Part shown: piece by piece, positions 42,745 through 51,005 of the stretch
Layout: every line of letters begins with the position of its first letter
Position numbering within the stretch: position 1 is the stretch's first letter
Source: Draconibacterium mangrovi
GTDB lineage: Bacteria > Bacteroidota > Bacteroidia > Bacteroidales > Prolixibacteraceae
Length of the DNA: 64,000 nt
Direction of reading: 5' to 3'
Assembly: GCF_010586825.1 (NCBI RefSeq)
Contig: NZ_JAAAGB010000001.1
Span: 930,001-994,000 of the forward strand
Made by a program: the position numbers and the translations under genes
Notes under the pieces: model-generated
Databases searched by the model: none
What the model was told of the DNA's origin: nothing
What the model saw: the letters and a program-made list of their open reading frames with translations, nothing else

Positions 42745-43620
42745 CTATAATACATTAAGTAGCTGCTCTTTAACGCGCTCCAGATGATCTTTCATTTGCA
42801 CAACAATACGCTGAATATTGGTTTCGTTGGCTTTTGAGCCTATGGTATTGATCTCGCGACCAATCTCCTGCGAAATAAAACCAAGCTTTTTCCCCGATGC
42901 ACCGTTTTGTTTGGCCGTTTCGAAGAAATACTCGCAATGATTGGCCAGGCGTACTTTCTCCTCGTTAATGTCCAGTTTTTCAAGGTAAAAGATCAGTTCC
43001 TGCTCAAAACGGTTTTCATCTACATTGCCATTCATTTTCAGCGCTTCCAGATTATCCGTTAAACGAACCTTCAACGCTTCAATACGCTGTTTTTCGAACG
43101 GCTCAACCTGTTTTAACAAACTACTGATGTTCTCCACATTGCCAATAATATCAGCCTCCAATGCTTTTCCTTCGTTCTCGCGGAAATCGTTAATATCGCC
43201 AAGTGCGGCAAGAATATTGGCATAAATGGTTTCCCATTCTGATTCATCGAGTGTTTCGTATTCGGTTTTCACCACATCGGGCAAACGCATAGCCGCCTGC
43301 AAAGTACTTTGGTCAACAGCCAATCCCAGTTCTTTGCTGATCTCATTCAGTTGATTGTAATAACCTTTCAGAATAGGCTCGTTAATTTTCGAATTGGTTT
43401 CGTCGCCCAGGTTTTCCACGTAAATGTTAAAATCAACTTTCCCGCGTACCAGTTTTTCGGCAATCGCTTTACGAATTATAATATCTTTTTCGCGATACAA
43501 GGCGGGAGTCCGGGTATTAATATCGATTTGTTTACTGTTTAGCGATTTAATTTCAATGGTAATCTTTTTGTTGTTTACCTCGAATTCGGCTTTTCCAAAG
43601 CCGGTCATTGATTTTATCAT
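42745..43620 (-). CDS. yicC: YicC/YloC-family protein
   Basis: A 291-residue protein of the YicC family, which in E. coli and other bacteria has been reported to act as an endoribonuclease affecting small-RNA turnover. The N-terminal signature MIKSMTGFGKAEFEVNNKKI and the central RGKVDFNIYVEN segment are clear, and the C-terminal YFFETAKQNGASGKKLGFISQEIGREINTIGSKAN region fits the family (DUF1732). It is on the minus strand just upstream of gmk. The spacer on its 5' side carries degenerate GGATGCTGGATTC-type repeats. Confidence 0.92.
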   Translation of the reverse strand: MIKSMTGFGKAEFEVNNKKITIEIKSLNSKQIDINTRTPALYREKDIIIRKAIAEKLVRGKVDFNIYVENLGDETNSKINEPILKGYYNQLNEISKELGLAVDQSTLQAAMRLPDVVKTEYETLDESEWETIYANILAALGDINDFRENEGKALEADIIGNVENISSLLKQVEPFEKQRIEALKVRLTDNLEALKMNGNVDENRFEQELIFYLEKLDINEEKVRLANHCEYFFETAKQNGASGKKLGFISQEIGREINTIGSKANETNIQRIVVQMKDHLERVKEQLLNVL

Positions 43621-43675
43621 GTGGAATTAATTTTTATTCAAATTTAGTATAAAGTCTGTAAAAACAGCAGAACGG

Positions 43676-43790
43676 ATTCCTGATGTTGAAAATTGGATGC
43701 TGGATTCTGGATATTTGATACTGGATACTCGATCCTGGATGCCGGATGCTCGATATTGGATTATAGATTCTGGATGCTGGATCATCATTA
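43676..43790. repeat. Degenerate GGATxCTGGAT repeat
   Basis: About ten imperfect copies of an 11- to 12-base word (GGATGCTGGATT, GGATACTCGATC, GGATGCCGGATGC and similar) fill the spacer between yicC and mnmA. Further iterated CCTTCAGTCCTTC words lie at 43819-43852. The period gives spurious open frames on both strands. Confidence 0.7.
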
Positions 43791-43851
43791 AAGCATTATC
43801 GCATTTAAGCATTCCTTCCCTTCAGTCCTTCAATCCCTCAGTCCCTCCATC

Positions 43852-45030
43852 TTATAAAATCGCTCCGGAACCGATCAATTCATCATCGAGATACCAGGCG
43901 GCAAATTGCCCGGAGGTGATTCCCCTTTGCTCGTTTTCGAACAGGAACCAGGCACCGTCTTCTTTTATATGTATCGTTCCTTTTTCCAGCGGCTGACGGT
44001 AACGAATACGGATATCAAAGTCGCGTTTTTCGCCATCCTGCATTTTTAGGTCGGGGCGTATCCAGTGCATATTTTCTGTGGCTACAAACAGTCCTTTGCG
44101 GTACAACCCGGGATGCTCAAAACCTTCGCCCACATATATAATGTTGCGTTTTACATCGGTGCCAAGAACAAAAAGCGGCTCTTTGCGGCCACCAATGTTC
44201 AGTCCTTTACGTTGTCCGACGGTATAAAAATGTGCACCCTGATGTTCGCCAATCACTTCGCCGTTCCACGGTTTATACGGAAAGGGAAAACACAGCTTTT
44301 TATAGTTTTCTTCCGAAACCTCAATATTCTTTTTCTTTTCCATGAATTTGGCCGGAATCTCAATAACATTACCCACTTTCGGTTCCAGCTGCTGCTGCAA
44401 AAAGGTAGGCAGATCAACTTTCCCAACAAAACAAATACCCTGCGAATCTTTACGCTCGGCAGTTGGCAGATTTTGCCGGCGTGCAATATCGCGCACCTCA
44501 GGCTTTAATAACTCACCTACCGGGAACATGGCTTTTGAAAGCTGTTTCTGGTTTAGCTGACACAGGAAATAACTCTGGTCTTTATTCGGATCTTTACCGG
44601 CCAAAAGCTGATGAATGGTTTCCCCATCCACTTCTACTTCCGACTTGCGGCAATAATGCCCTGTTGCCACAAAATCGGCATCAAACTTCAGGGCTTCTTC
44701 CATAAAAGTGTCGAATTTAATCTCGCGGTTACACAGCACATCGGGATTTGGCGTACGCCCGGCCTGGTATTCGGCAAACATATAATCCACCACGCGTTTT
44801 TTGTAATCCTCGCTCAAATCGACAATATGAAACGGGATATCGAGCTTTTTGGCCACCATTTTGGCAATCAGCGAATCTTCTTCCCACGTACACGAACTGG
44901 TAAGCACACCTTCGCGTTCGCGGTAGTTAATCATAAACAAACCGATCACCTCGTGCCCCTGCTCCTTTAACAGCCAGGCCGCCACACTCGAATCAACACC
45001 TCCGGAAAGTCCTACTACTACCCTGCTCAT
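43852..45030 (-). CDS. mnmA: tRNA-specific 2-thiouridylase
   Basis: A 392-residue enzyme that thiolates U34 of tRNAs for Lys, Glu and Gln. The ATP pyrophosphatase PP-loop is GLSGGVDSSVAAWLL at residues 7-21. The nucleophile cysteine is in PNPDVLCNREIKF near residue 100, and the second conserved cysteine is in SQGICFVGK near 203. The C-terminal EQRGITSGQFAAWYLDDELIGSGAIL segment completes the family pattern. The gene lies at the end of the housekeeping group, preceded on its 5' side by repeat-rich sequence. Confidence 0.94.
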   Translation of the reverse strand: MSRVVVGLSGGVDSSVAAWLLKEQGHEVIGLFMINYREREGVLTSSCTWEEDSLIAKMVAKKLDIPFHIVDLSEDYKKRVVDYMFAEYQAGRTPNPDVLCNREIKFDTFMEEALKFDADFVATGHYCRKSEVEVDGETIHQLLAGKDPNKDQSYFLCQLNQKQLSKAMFPVGELLKPEVRDIARRQNLPTAERKDSQGICFVGKVDLPTFLQQQLEPKVGNVIEIPAKFMEKKKNIEVSEENYKKLCFPFPYKPWNGEVIGEHQGAHFYTVGQRKGLNIGGRKEPLFVLGTDVKRNIIYVGEGFEHPGLYRKGLFVATENMHWIRPDLKMQDGEKRDFDIRIRYRQPLEKGTIHIKEDGAWFLFENEQRGITSGQFAAWYLDDELIGSGAIL

Positions 45031-45191
45031 TTATACATTTTTAGGGCGGCAAAAATACAATGAAAAAGTGGAAAGGCAAAGAGAAGGATTAGTGATTAAG
45101 GATTAATTGAGTGAATGAGTGGGAAGTAGGAAAAGGCAAAGTGTCATCCTGAGCGGACCTGTCCCGATCGAAGCATCGGGAGTCGAAGGAT

Positions 45192-45246
45192 GAATTTCGA
45201 ATGATGATTAACGATTTCAGAATGAATAGGCAGTAGGCAAAAAACA
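45192..45246. repeat. Dispersed intergenic repeat, long form, copy 1
   Basis: Begins GAATTTCGAATGATGATTA, continues ACGATTT, then CAGAATGAATAGGCAGTAGG and a CAAAAAACA tail. A second long copy lies at 52361-52422: the first 26 bases are identical, the remainder nearly so. Confidence 0.8.
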
Positions 45247-45470
45247 ATACGCAAAGTTCTACTGTGTCTTATGTGATCTATGTGGTTCAAAAAAAACAAG
45301 GCAAAAGTTGAGCGTAACGAATTGAAAATCGGCCACGGCCAAATCCCGACCGTCGCGTCGGGGGAAGGGTTAGCGATTAAGGATTAAATAGTAATTGTGC
45401 GAATTAGTAAATGAGTGATTGGGTGAATAAGGAAGTAAAAAAGATTGCTTTATGATGATTAATGATTTGT

Positions 45471-45570
45471 GAAACGGTTGGCGCCTGTTGTCGGGGCGAT
45501 CCCGAAGCAATCGGGAGTGTCAGCCCCGCTCTTACCCCCGCCTGTCCTATTCCAAATTGTTACGCAACCG
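45471..45570. repeat. Palindromic intergenic element E2 (attC-like)
   Basis: A three-level palindrome: outer ACGGTTG (45474-45480) with CAACCGT, middle GGGGC with GCCCC, inner TCCCGA (about 45510-45515) with TCGGGA. On the minus strand the part after the downstream gene's stop reads GCGTAACAATTTGG, resembling the inverse core of integron attC sites (RYYYAAC followed by AATT). It ends six bases before the stop codon of the DUF1801 gene. Confidence 0.55.
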
Positions 45571-45576
45571 TCCTTT

Positions 45577-45960
45577 TTAATATTTCCATTTTGCACCTTT
45601 TTCTTCTGCATCTTCTTTTCTGTATTCCGCAATTTTTCGGATCAGATCTTCAGGGAGTGGCTTGTCATACTGAAATTGAACAGAATCCTGTTTTGTTGTA
45701 TATTCACTAAGCTCTTTTTCAAATGGTTTCATTGCCGGGCCTGTTGGGGTGAAACTCAAATGAGATTTATGAGCAGAATAGGCGAAAAGAATTGTTACTG
45801 ATTCAAACGCCGGTTTTCCCCACTTTAATCCCTCTTTCGCTTTTGGAGCAACACTTTTTAAAATTGCACGCAATTCGTTTATTCTCGATTGAGCAATTTC
45901 AGGCAATTCTTCAATGTATTCTTCAACACTGCTTGGCTTCTTTTTTTGCATATTTCTCAT
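45577..45960 (-). CDS. DUF1801 (YdhG-like) protein
   Basis: A 127-residue protein of the DUF1801 family, a small alpha/beta fold named after structures with a possible iron-chaperone or ligand-binding role that is not experimentally settled. The core features are EYIEELPEIAQSRINELRAILKSVAPKAKEGLKWGKPAFE followed by hydrophobic strands SHLSFTPTGPAMKPFEKEL. Two starts (45960 and 45951) are possible. It is the first of three minus-strand accessory genes, with palindromic element E2 right after its stop and E3 between it and the next gene. Confidence 0.85.
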   Translation of the reverse strand: MRNMQKKKPSSVEEYIEELPEIAQSRINELRAILKSVAPKAKEGLKWGKPAFESVTILFAYSAHKSHLSFTPTGPAMKPFEKELSEYTTKQDSVQFQYDKPLPEDLIRKIAEYRKEDAEEKGAKWKY

Positions 45961-46010
45961 TTTTTAGGAATTCGTATTGCTTTCGAGTTTTGGCTCTTTT
46001 TAAGATCTTC

Positions 46011-46087
46011 AACGCGTACCAACTGGGCGCAAGATCTGACTTGCCAGACTGCTCATACTTCGCCTACGATCTGCAATTATTAGACGT
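46011..46087. repeat. Palindromic intergenic element E3 (attC-like)
   Basis: On the minus strand, starting one base after the stop of the 46089 gene, it reads GTCTAATAATTGCAG, close to the RYYYAAC inverse core with AATT of class 1 integron attC sites. GGCG-AAG and ATCTTGCGCC pair with an extra base; the inner TCTG/CAGA hairpin has loop GCAAGT. The plus-strand core GACTTGCCAGACTGCT matches E1 (GACTTGTCAGACCGCT). Confidence 0.55.
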
Positions 46088-46088
46088 A

Positions 46089-46958
46089 TTAATTTTTCTT
46101 AATTAGTCTATCAATTTTTATCAAAAGAGCTGTTTCTATGCAATCTTTTAAACTTACCATAATTTCTTTAGGAGAGATTATAACTTCAAATTTTTGTCCA
46201 TTTGTTTCATAAATTAATTGCAATGTAAGATAATCTTCATTTACTGGCCACCTCCTGTTTAAAGTACTATGTGTAAACTTGTTTCGAAAGTTAAAAAGCC
46301 AATTTCTTTTAAATTCATCATTATCTCCATTTAAGTCTAATTCTTGCTGAAGGAGTTTGTCTAGTTTTATGTCGCTTAGCAATTCTTTATAACAGTTTGT
46401 TGATTTGATAATATCCAAAGTGTTAAAAAAACTGTTTTTCACCCCATAATCTCTAATATACTTTTCATGGAGCTTCACAATTTCACTCTTTATATCCAGC
46501 TCATGTGAATGTGAAATATTATCAATTAGAGTATGAATTTCTTGATTCTTCCTCCAAACTAACCATTCATAAAAAGTCTTGTATCTTACTTTTTGACTCA
46601 GAGAATCAAAGCATGTTAAGCCCAAATAGAAAACCAAACCAAATATTCCGAACTTAATGTTGTTTTCATTTTGTATCAATTCATTAATCATAGAAAGTCT
46701 GTCAGATACAGATAAGATTTTCTCGAAGTCAAGCACTGTATTTTCAGTAGTTGAGCTGATAGCGAGTTGTTCAACTATTTTGGCATCTAATTTTTCAACT
46801 TTGTCTTTCGGTAATTTTAATGAATCATCAAGCGAAGAAAAGAATCTAGTTTTATCGTCTATTATTACAGATTTCAGATTTCTATTAAGTTCATCCTTAT
46901 TAAAAATTTCATAGAATTCGTTAACTAGAAATTCTTTATCATATCTAAGCTTTTTCAT
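46089..46958 (-). CDS. Accessory protein of unknown function with a HEPN-like motif
   Basis: A 289-residue helical protein without signal peptide. Near residue 227 it carries RNKFTH, fitting the Rx4H motif of HEPN ribonucleases, in a segment LFNFRNKFTHST that resembles HEPN-like proteins of toxin and phage-defence loci. No other domain is recognisable. Composition is AT-rich relative to the neighbouring housekeeping genes. It sits in a three-gene accessory stretch beside a RES-like protein. A HEPN assignment is tentative because it rests on one short motif. Confidence 0.6.
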   Translation of the reverse strand: MKKLRYDKEFLVNEFYEIFNKDELNRNLKSVIIDDKTRFFSSLDDSLKLPKDKVEKLDAKIVEQLAISSTTENTVLDFEKILSVSDRLSMINELIQNENNIKFGIFGLVFYLGLTCFDSLSQKVRYKTFYEWLVWRKNQEIHTLIDNISHSHELDIKSEIVKLHEKYIRDYGVKNSFFNTLDIIKSTNCYKELLSDIKLDKLLQQELDLNGDNDEFKRNWLFNFRNKFTHSTLNRRWPVNEDYLTLQLIYETNGQKFEVIISPKEIMVSLKDCIETALLIKIDRLIKKN

Positions 46959-47024
46959 CTATCTTCCAATTTTGTGACTTCGAAAGGTAAATTGTATCTT
47001 ACTTGGCGAAAATCCGCCCCATGC

Positions 47025-47077
47025 AAACCACTGAACCTGCAATGAAATATGCAAAAGGTTACAAGCAGTAGTGGTTT
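47025..47077. repeat. Large stem-loop after the RES-like gene (E4)
   Basis: AAACCACT (47025-47032) pairs with AGTGGTTT (47070-47077), with AACC/GGTT and TGCA/TGCA pairs nested inside. The right arm overlaps the stop codon of the 47076 gene. Unlike E1-E3 it lacks the GACTTGxCAGAC core, so it may be a separate terminator-like structure. Confidence 0.5.
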
Positions 47078-48047
47078 ATTTAAATAATTCTTCGACATCC
47101 AGTTTATTGTCATCTGCTACATTATTCCAATATATTATTGAATCTTGATTTTTACCAATCATGCTTACTTTAACGGTACAAGAATTATTATCCATTGGCA
47201 AATCTACAATGTTTAGTTTATACACTTTTGTCAAATTTAATTTTTCCGTTACGACATTTGGATGTAATGCAAAATTTACACTTTGTCTGTCTGATTGGTG
47301 ACTTGGATAAATAAAAATATCAGTTCTCAAATTGTGTTTCGCATAGATGTAAGAGTGAGCAATAAAACTAGAAACAACATAAGAGTTATCATAAATGAAA
47401 AGATGGCTTAAAAATTCTAATATCTTTTTCATTCCATTAATCTCATCAATTGAATAGCCTTTAAGTGTTTCTTCTATTTGATTTAAATTGTCATCTGAAA
47501 GAGTTTTATAGATACTTGTATCCGCAAGATTTCCAAACAGAAATGGTGTAACTCGAAAGTCTAGACCAGGTTTTAAATCCCATCTAGATAAATAATAATT
47601 GTGTTTAGGATTTATGTTTTTTTCATTTCTAATTGTTTCAACAATTGCAGTCATTGGACTGTCTGCACAATAAAATACTGGGTGATATGGGATATTTGCT
47701 CTTTGAATATTTTTTATGACGTTATTAGGAGGATAGGAATATTCCGAGATCAAGGTTTTATTCATTGATCCTGTCTCTTTTCTAAGTCGATAAAAAGGGA
47801 AGGTAAAATCTTCACTTTTCATAATCTTGAGAATATGAGGGAATATCCCAAGTTTCTGGGTAAATAGTTGATGAAATCTTTTCTCAAATTTTTTGGGACT
47901 ACTCTTTACTTTGTAATTATCCCACTTTTCAATAAGCAACAACTCATCGATACCTTTTTTAACATTCTCAATTTTAGGCAATTCTATTTTGTTTGTCATT
48001 TTATTGTTGGGTTGATTTTTATTGCTCCTAACTTTTTTCCCCATCAA
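47076..48047 (-). CDS. RES-domain-like accessory protein
   Basis: A 323-residue soluble protein. Residues 78-215 resemble the RES domain, an NAD+-phosphorylase toxin fold named for conserved Arg, Glu and Ser: Arg in FPFYRLRKETG near residue 85, and Ser with neighbouring Glu in FYCADSPMTAIVETIRN near 131-143. The match is partial, and no Xre-type antitoxin gene is adjacent, so a toxin role is uncertain. It may instead be a larger effector with an attached helical N-terminus. It lies next to the HEPN-like gene, in the same orientation and with the same AT-rich composition. Confidence 0.55.
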   Translation of the reverse strand: MMGKKVRSNKNQPNNKMTNKIELPKIENVKKGIDELLLIEKWDNYKVKSSPKKFEKRFHQLFTQKLGIFPHILKIMKSEDFTFPFYRLRKETGSMNKTLISEYSYPPNNVIKNIQRANIPYHPVFYCADSPMTAIVETIRNEKNINPKHNYYLSRWDLKPGLDFRVTPFLFGNLADTSIYKTLSDDNLNQIEETLKGYSIDEINGMKKILEFLSHLFIYDNSYVVSSFIAHSYIYAKHNLRTDIFIYPSHQSDRQSVNFALHPNVVTEKLNLTKVYKLNIVDLPMDNNSCTVKVSMIGKNQDSIIYWNNVADDNKLDVEELFK

Positions 48048-48362
48048 CCAAAAGCAACCATAACCCCTAACACCGAAATTATTGTCAACTTCAAGTATAT
48101 TCTATACAAATTTGTTGCTTGCTGTTTTAATGCGTGTATCAATGGTTATAATCTTTAGTGCATTAAATATAATAATTATAATAAAAAGTGGGGAGGTGCC
48201 GGGCAATTATCTTATCAACCTCGCTTAAACCCATCACTCTGTTAAGTAATAAACCGTATTTTCCTGAAAAAGAACACCCTGAGACACAACAATTACCTTT
48301 TTGTGATACTTCTGTGATAAACCCAAACTACCTTTCGGATGTTCAACAAAGAAAACATTATC
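48048..48362. other. Regulatory spacer before the two-component system
   Basis: This 315-bp region separates the accessory genes from the response regulator. An overlapping frame at 48188-48448 was rejected because it covers the predicted regulatory region and the first codons of the regulator. The Pho-box-like repeat (48301-48319) lies here. Confidence 0.6.
48301..48319 (+). promoter_or_regulatory. Pho-box-like direct repeat upstream of the response regulator
   Basis: TTGTGAT, four bases, CTGTGAT: two seven-base half-sites with the 11-bp period typical of OmpR/PhoB-family binding sites and very like the E. coli Pho box (CTGTCAT repeats). It starts 62 bp before the response-regulator ATG. 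A nearly identical site lies 65 bp before the spondin-domain gene. Confidence 0.7.
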
Positions 48363-49058
48363 ATGGAAAAGGCATTGATCATCGAAGACGACAAGGATAT
48401 TTCCGAATTAGTTGCCATTCATCTAAGCGATATGGACCTGGAAGTTGACAAAGCTTTCGACGGGAAAGACGGATTAATGAAAGCGCTGAACAACCAGTAT
48501 CGCTTTATTTTGCTCGATCTCCGGCTTCCGCTGCTCGACGGTTTTGAGATTTGTAAACGCCTGCGAATGGAAAAGGTAAACACCCCCATTTTAATGCTCA
48601 CATCCAAATCGGAAGAGATCGACAAGGTGCTCGGGCTTGAAATGGGTGCCGACGATTATATCTCGAAACCTTTTGGTATTCGCGAATTGCTGGCACGGAT
48701 AAAAGCGGTGCTACGGCGTTACGATTCCACGCAGACGAGTAATGAAACGGAAGAAAAAGAAATTCGTTTCGATGATCTGTACATCAATGTAGGGATGCGT
48801 ATTGTTGAATTAAACGGGAAGCGGATTGAGCTTTCGCCAAAAGAATTCGACCTGCTGATTCACCTGGCGTCGCACCCCGGACGAACCTACACCCGCATGC
48901 AGCTGCTCAACCAGATTTGGGGCTACGAGTTCGAAGGATTTGAGCACACCGTTAACTCGCATATTAACCGCCTGCGCTCGAAAATTGAAACCAATATGAA
49001 CGAACCGCAATACATACTTACCACCTGGGGAGTTGGATACAAATTCAGAGAAAATTAA
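48363..49058 (+). CDS. OmpR/PhoB-family response regulator
   Basis: A 231-residue regulator. The receiver domain (1-118) has the acidic pocket EDD (8-10), the phosphoacceptor Asp52 in LLDLRLPLLDG and the conserved Lys in SKPFG near residue 102. The C-terminal winged helix (about 130-231) contains LSPKEFDLLIHLASHPGRTYTRMQLLNQIWG and ends in TTWGVGYKF, as in OmpR/PhoB proteins. The ATG at 48363 is chosen over the frame beginning at 48339. It is followed after 12 bp by the kinase gene. A Pho-box-like site in its upstream region suggests autoregulation. Confidence 0.95.
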   Translation: MEKALIIEDDKDISELVAIHLSDMDLEVDKAFDGKDGLMKALNNQYRFILLDLRLPLLDGFEICKRLRMEKVNTPILMLTSKSEEIDKVLGLEMGADDYISKPFGIRELLARIKAVLRRYDSTQTSNETEEKEIRFDDLYINVGMRIVELNGKRIELSPKEFDLLIHLASHPGRTYTRMQLLNQIWGYEFEGFEHTVNSHINRLRSKIETNMNEPQYILTTWGVGYKFREN

Positions 49059-49070
49059 AAGTAAAAAAAG

Positions 49071-50540
49071 ATGAAGACTAAGATATTTAACCGATTGTAC
49101 CTGCAGGTGTCAGCCATATTTTTGCTGGTACTTTTTATGTTTACGGCCATTGCGCTGTATATTTCGGTACAATCGTCGGCCAAATATTCGGTAGAGGTGA
49201 ACCAGCGCCTGAACCGCAACCTGGCCACCAGCACTGTGGAAGTTATTCAGCCGCTGATGAAGGACGACATTGCCAGCGACGAGGCCATTGCCGACATCAT
49301 GCACTCGATGATGGTGATCAACCCGATTGTTGAAGTGTATTTGCTCGATCCGGAAGGAAAGATACTGAAATATGTAGCCCCTGAGAAAGTGGTAAAACTC
49401 GAGCGCGTAAACCTGGAACCGATCAGGGAATTTATTGCCGACCCGGATCACAGCATTATTTACGGCGTCGATCCTCGGAATCCGGGAGAGTTTAAAACCT
49501 TCTCGGCCGCAACCATTACCGAAGGCGGTGTATTAAAAGGCTACATTTATATTGTGTTGGCCAGTCAGGAATATGTTTCGGCCGCACAAACCGTAATCGG
49601 CAGTTATATCCTGGGTTTGTCCATCCGCTCGGTTATTATTATCCTCATCATATCGGCGCTGGTGGGTTTGCTCGCCATTTGGGGTATTACCAAAAAACTA
49701 AACCCGATCATCGATGGAATTCAGGAATTTAAAAAGGGGAACCTGGCATCGCGTATTGCGGTGAAAAGCGAAGGAGAACTCGACCGGATTGCTTTGGTTT
49801 TTAACCAGATGGCCGACACCATTGAACAAAACATTCGAGAACTGGAAGGCGTTGACAACCTTCGCCGCGAATTGATAAGCAATGTGTCGCACGATTTGCG
49901 TACGCCGGTGGCTTCCATTCAGGGATATGCCGAAACGCTGATACTAAAACAGGATAATATTTCGGAGGAAGAACGCAATAAGTACCATCAGATCATTTTT
50001 AAAAGTTGTGGTCGTTTGCAACGGCTGGTGGAAGAATTGTTCGAATTATCGAAACTGGAAACCAACCAGATTGAACTACACACCGAGCCATTTTCCATTT
50101 CGGAGTTGGTGTACGATATCGTGAATAAATACCGCATCCTCTCGCAAAAGAAAGGTATCAATATCGACACGGTAATTGCCAAAAATGTTCCGGTGGTGGA
50201 GGCCGATATTTCGCTAATCAACCGGGTGCTGCAAAACCTGATCGACAATGCCATGAAATTTTGCCGCGAGGGCGACAGTATCCTCATTGAAATTGACACC
50301 AAAGAACCGGAAAGAGTGGAAGTCCGCGTTGTTGATTCCGGGCCGGGGATTAAACAGGAAGATCTGCCGAACGTTTTTCAGCGTTACTTTAAAGGGCGTA
50401 ACGATGAGAACAGCACCGGCCTCGGGCTGGCCATCGTTAAGAAAATTATCGATCTGCATCATTCAAACATCCGGGTGCAAAGCCAGTACGGAAAAGGAGC
50501 TAAATTTATTTTCGATCTGCCTAAGGCGTTTTCGGCATAA
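49071..50540 (+). CDS. Sensor histidine kinase
   Basis: A 489-residue membrane kinase partner of the preceding regulator. The N-terminal membrane segment is at 12-32 and a second at about 184-206, enclosing a periplasmic sensor part of about 150 residues. A HAMP region follows (206-258). The phosphoacceptor is His274 in NVSHDLRTPVASIQGYAETL. The ATP-binding domain has an N box (NLIDNAMKF near 383), a G1 box (VDSGPGI near 423) and a G2 box (GLGLAIVKKI near 453). The signal is unknown; the Pho-box-like sites hint at phosphate or a cell-envelope stimulus, but the sensor domain has no recognisable fold. Confidence 0.95.
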   Translation: MKTKIFNRLYLQVSAIFLLVLFMFTAIALYISVQSSAKYSVEVNQRLNRNLATSTVEVIQPLMKDDIASDEAIADIMHSMMVINPIVEVYLLDPEGKILKYVAPEKVVKLERVNLEPIREFIADPDHSIIYGVDPRNPGEFKTFSAATITEGGVLKGYIYIVLASQEYVSAAQTVIGSYILGLSIRSVIIILIISALVGLLAIWGITKKLNPIIDGIQEFKKGNLASRIAVKSEGELDRIALVFNQMADTIEQNIRELEGVDNLRRELISNVSHDLRTPVASIQGYAETLILKQDNISEEERNKYHQIIFKSCGRLQRLVEELFELSKLETNQIELHTEPFSISELVYDIVNKYRILSQKKGINIDTVIAKNVPVVEADISLINRVLQNLIDNAMKFCREGDSILIEIDTKEPERVEVRVVDSGPGIKQEDLPNVFQRYFKGRNDENSTGLGLAIVKKIIDLHHSNIRVQSQYGKGAKFIFDLPKAFSA

Positions 50541-50679
50541 GATTCGTTCTACTATTCACTTGGCTCAATAAGAATGTTACCCTGTATGTCAGCTGACGGA
50601 TTACGTGTCTGTTCTTCGAATCTGGCATTGCGAGACTCTGCCCAAACCGGGCATAATGAGTTAATGACAGGCGATTAAA

Positions 50680-50850
50680 ACCACCTCCCACAGCTTCGCT
50701 GCGTACTCCTCCTGTAAGGAGGAGAAAATTCGTAAACCAATTTTGGCTTTACAATAAAAAACAATGTAAGTAGCCGGAAATTTAGCTACGCTGTTTTTAA
50801 ATTCCCCTCCTCCCAGGAGGGGAGGACCGCGTTTACAGCGGTGGGGTGGT
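50680..50850. repeat. Palindromic, MITE-like intergenic element
   Basis: Terminal words ACCACCTCCCAC (50680-50691) and GTGGGGTGGT (50841-50850) are imperfect inverted repeats. Internally, two hairpins with three-base loops: CTCCTCCT/AGGAGGAG (50706-50724, loop GTA) and CCCCTCCT/AGGAGGGG (50804-50822, loop CCC). No open frame is present. Possibly a non-autonomous element; no target-site duplication could be confirmed. Confidence 0.5.
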
Positions 50851-50940
50851 CTAATTTTTCACATCTGCTATTGGCAACAAAGTGAAGCAATCTTAAAGCA
50901 TTACAAAACCCTGAAAAAAGTTTATAAAAGCTTGAAATTC

Positions 50941-50959
50941 TTGTGACTTTGCTGTGATA
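50941..50959 (+). promoter_or_regulatory. Pho-box-like direct repeat upstream of the spondin gene
   Basis: TTGTGAC, four bases, CTGTGAT, matching the site at 48301-48319 in layout and nearly in sequence. It starts 65 bp before the ATG. This is the likely point at which the adjacent two-component system controls the lipoprotein. Confidence 0.7.
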
Positions 50960-51005
50960 CTTTCTTCGGAATTTTGATGTGAGTTAACATTAAAATCTAA
51001 AAAAA

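Larger units (their letters stand above)
45031..45576. other. Gene-free repeat-rich region before the accessory genes
   Basis: This 546-bp stretch holds no convincing gene. It contains degenerate AGTGATTAAGGATTAA words (about 45092-45110 and 45374-45390), a CCCGAT hairpin (about 45164-45180), a long copy of the dispersed GATTAACGATTT element (45192-45246), and the palindromic element E2 (45471-45570). Confidence 0.65.
50541..51005. other. Spacer before the spondin-domain gene
   Basis: This 465-bp spacer has no gene. Its left half is mixed intergenic sequence, its middle is the palindromic element 50680-50850, and its right end holds the Pho-box-like site and the promoter region of the spondin gene. 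Confidence 0.65.

Noticed and set aside
43627-43812. 61-codon frame before yicC
   Set aside because: It is the translation of a degenerate GGATxCTGGAT repeat.
46975-47075. E4 as a further member of the E1-E3 attC-like family
   Set aside because: It lacks the shared GACTTGxCAGAC core; listed only as a stem-loop of uncertain role.
48188-48448. 86-codon plus-strand frame before the response regulator
   Set aside because: It overlaps the Pho-box-like site and the true start of the regulator in another frame, with no protein features.
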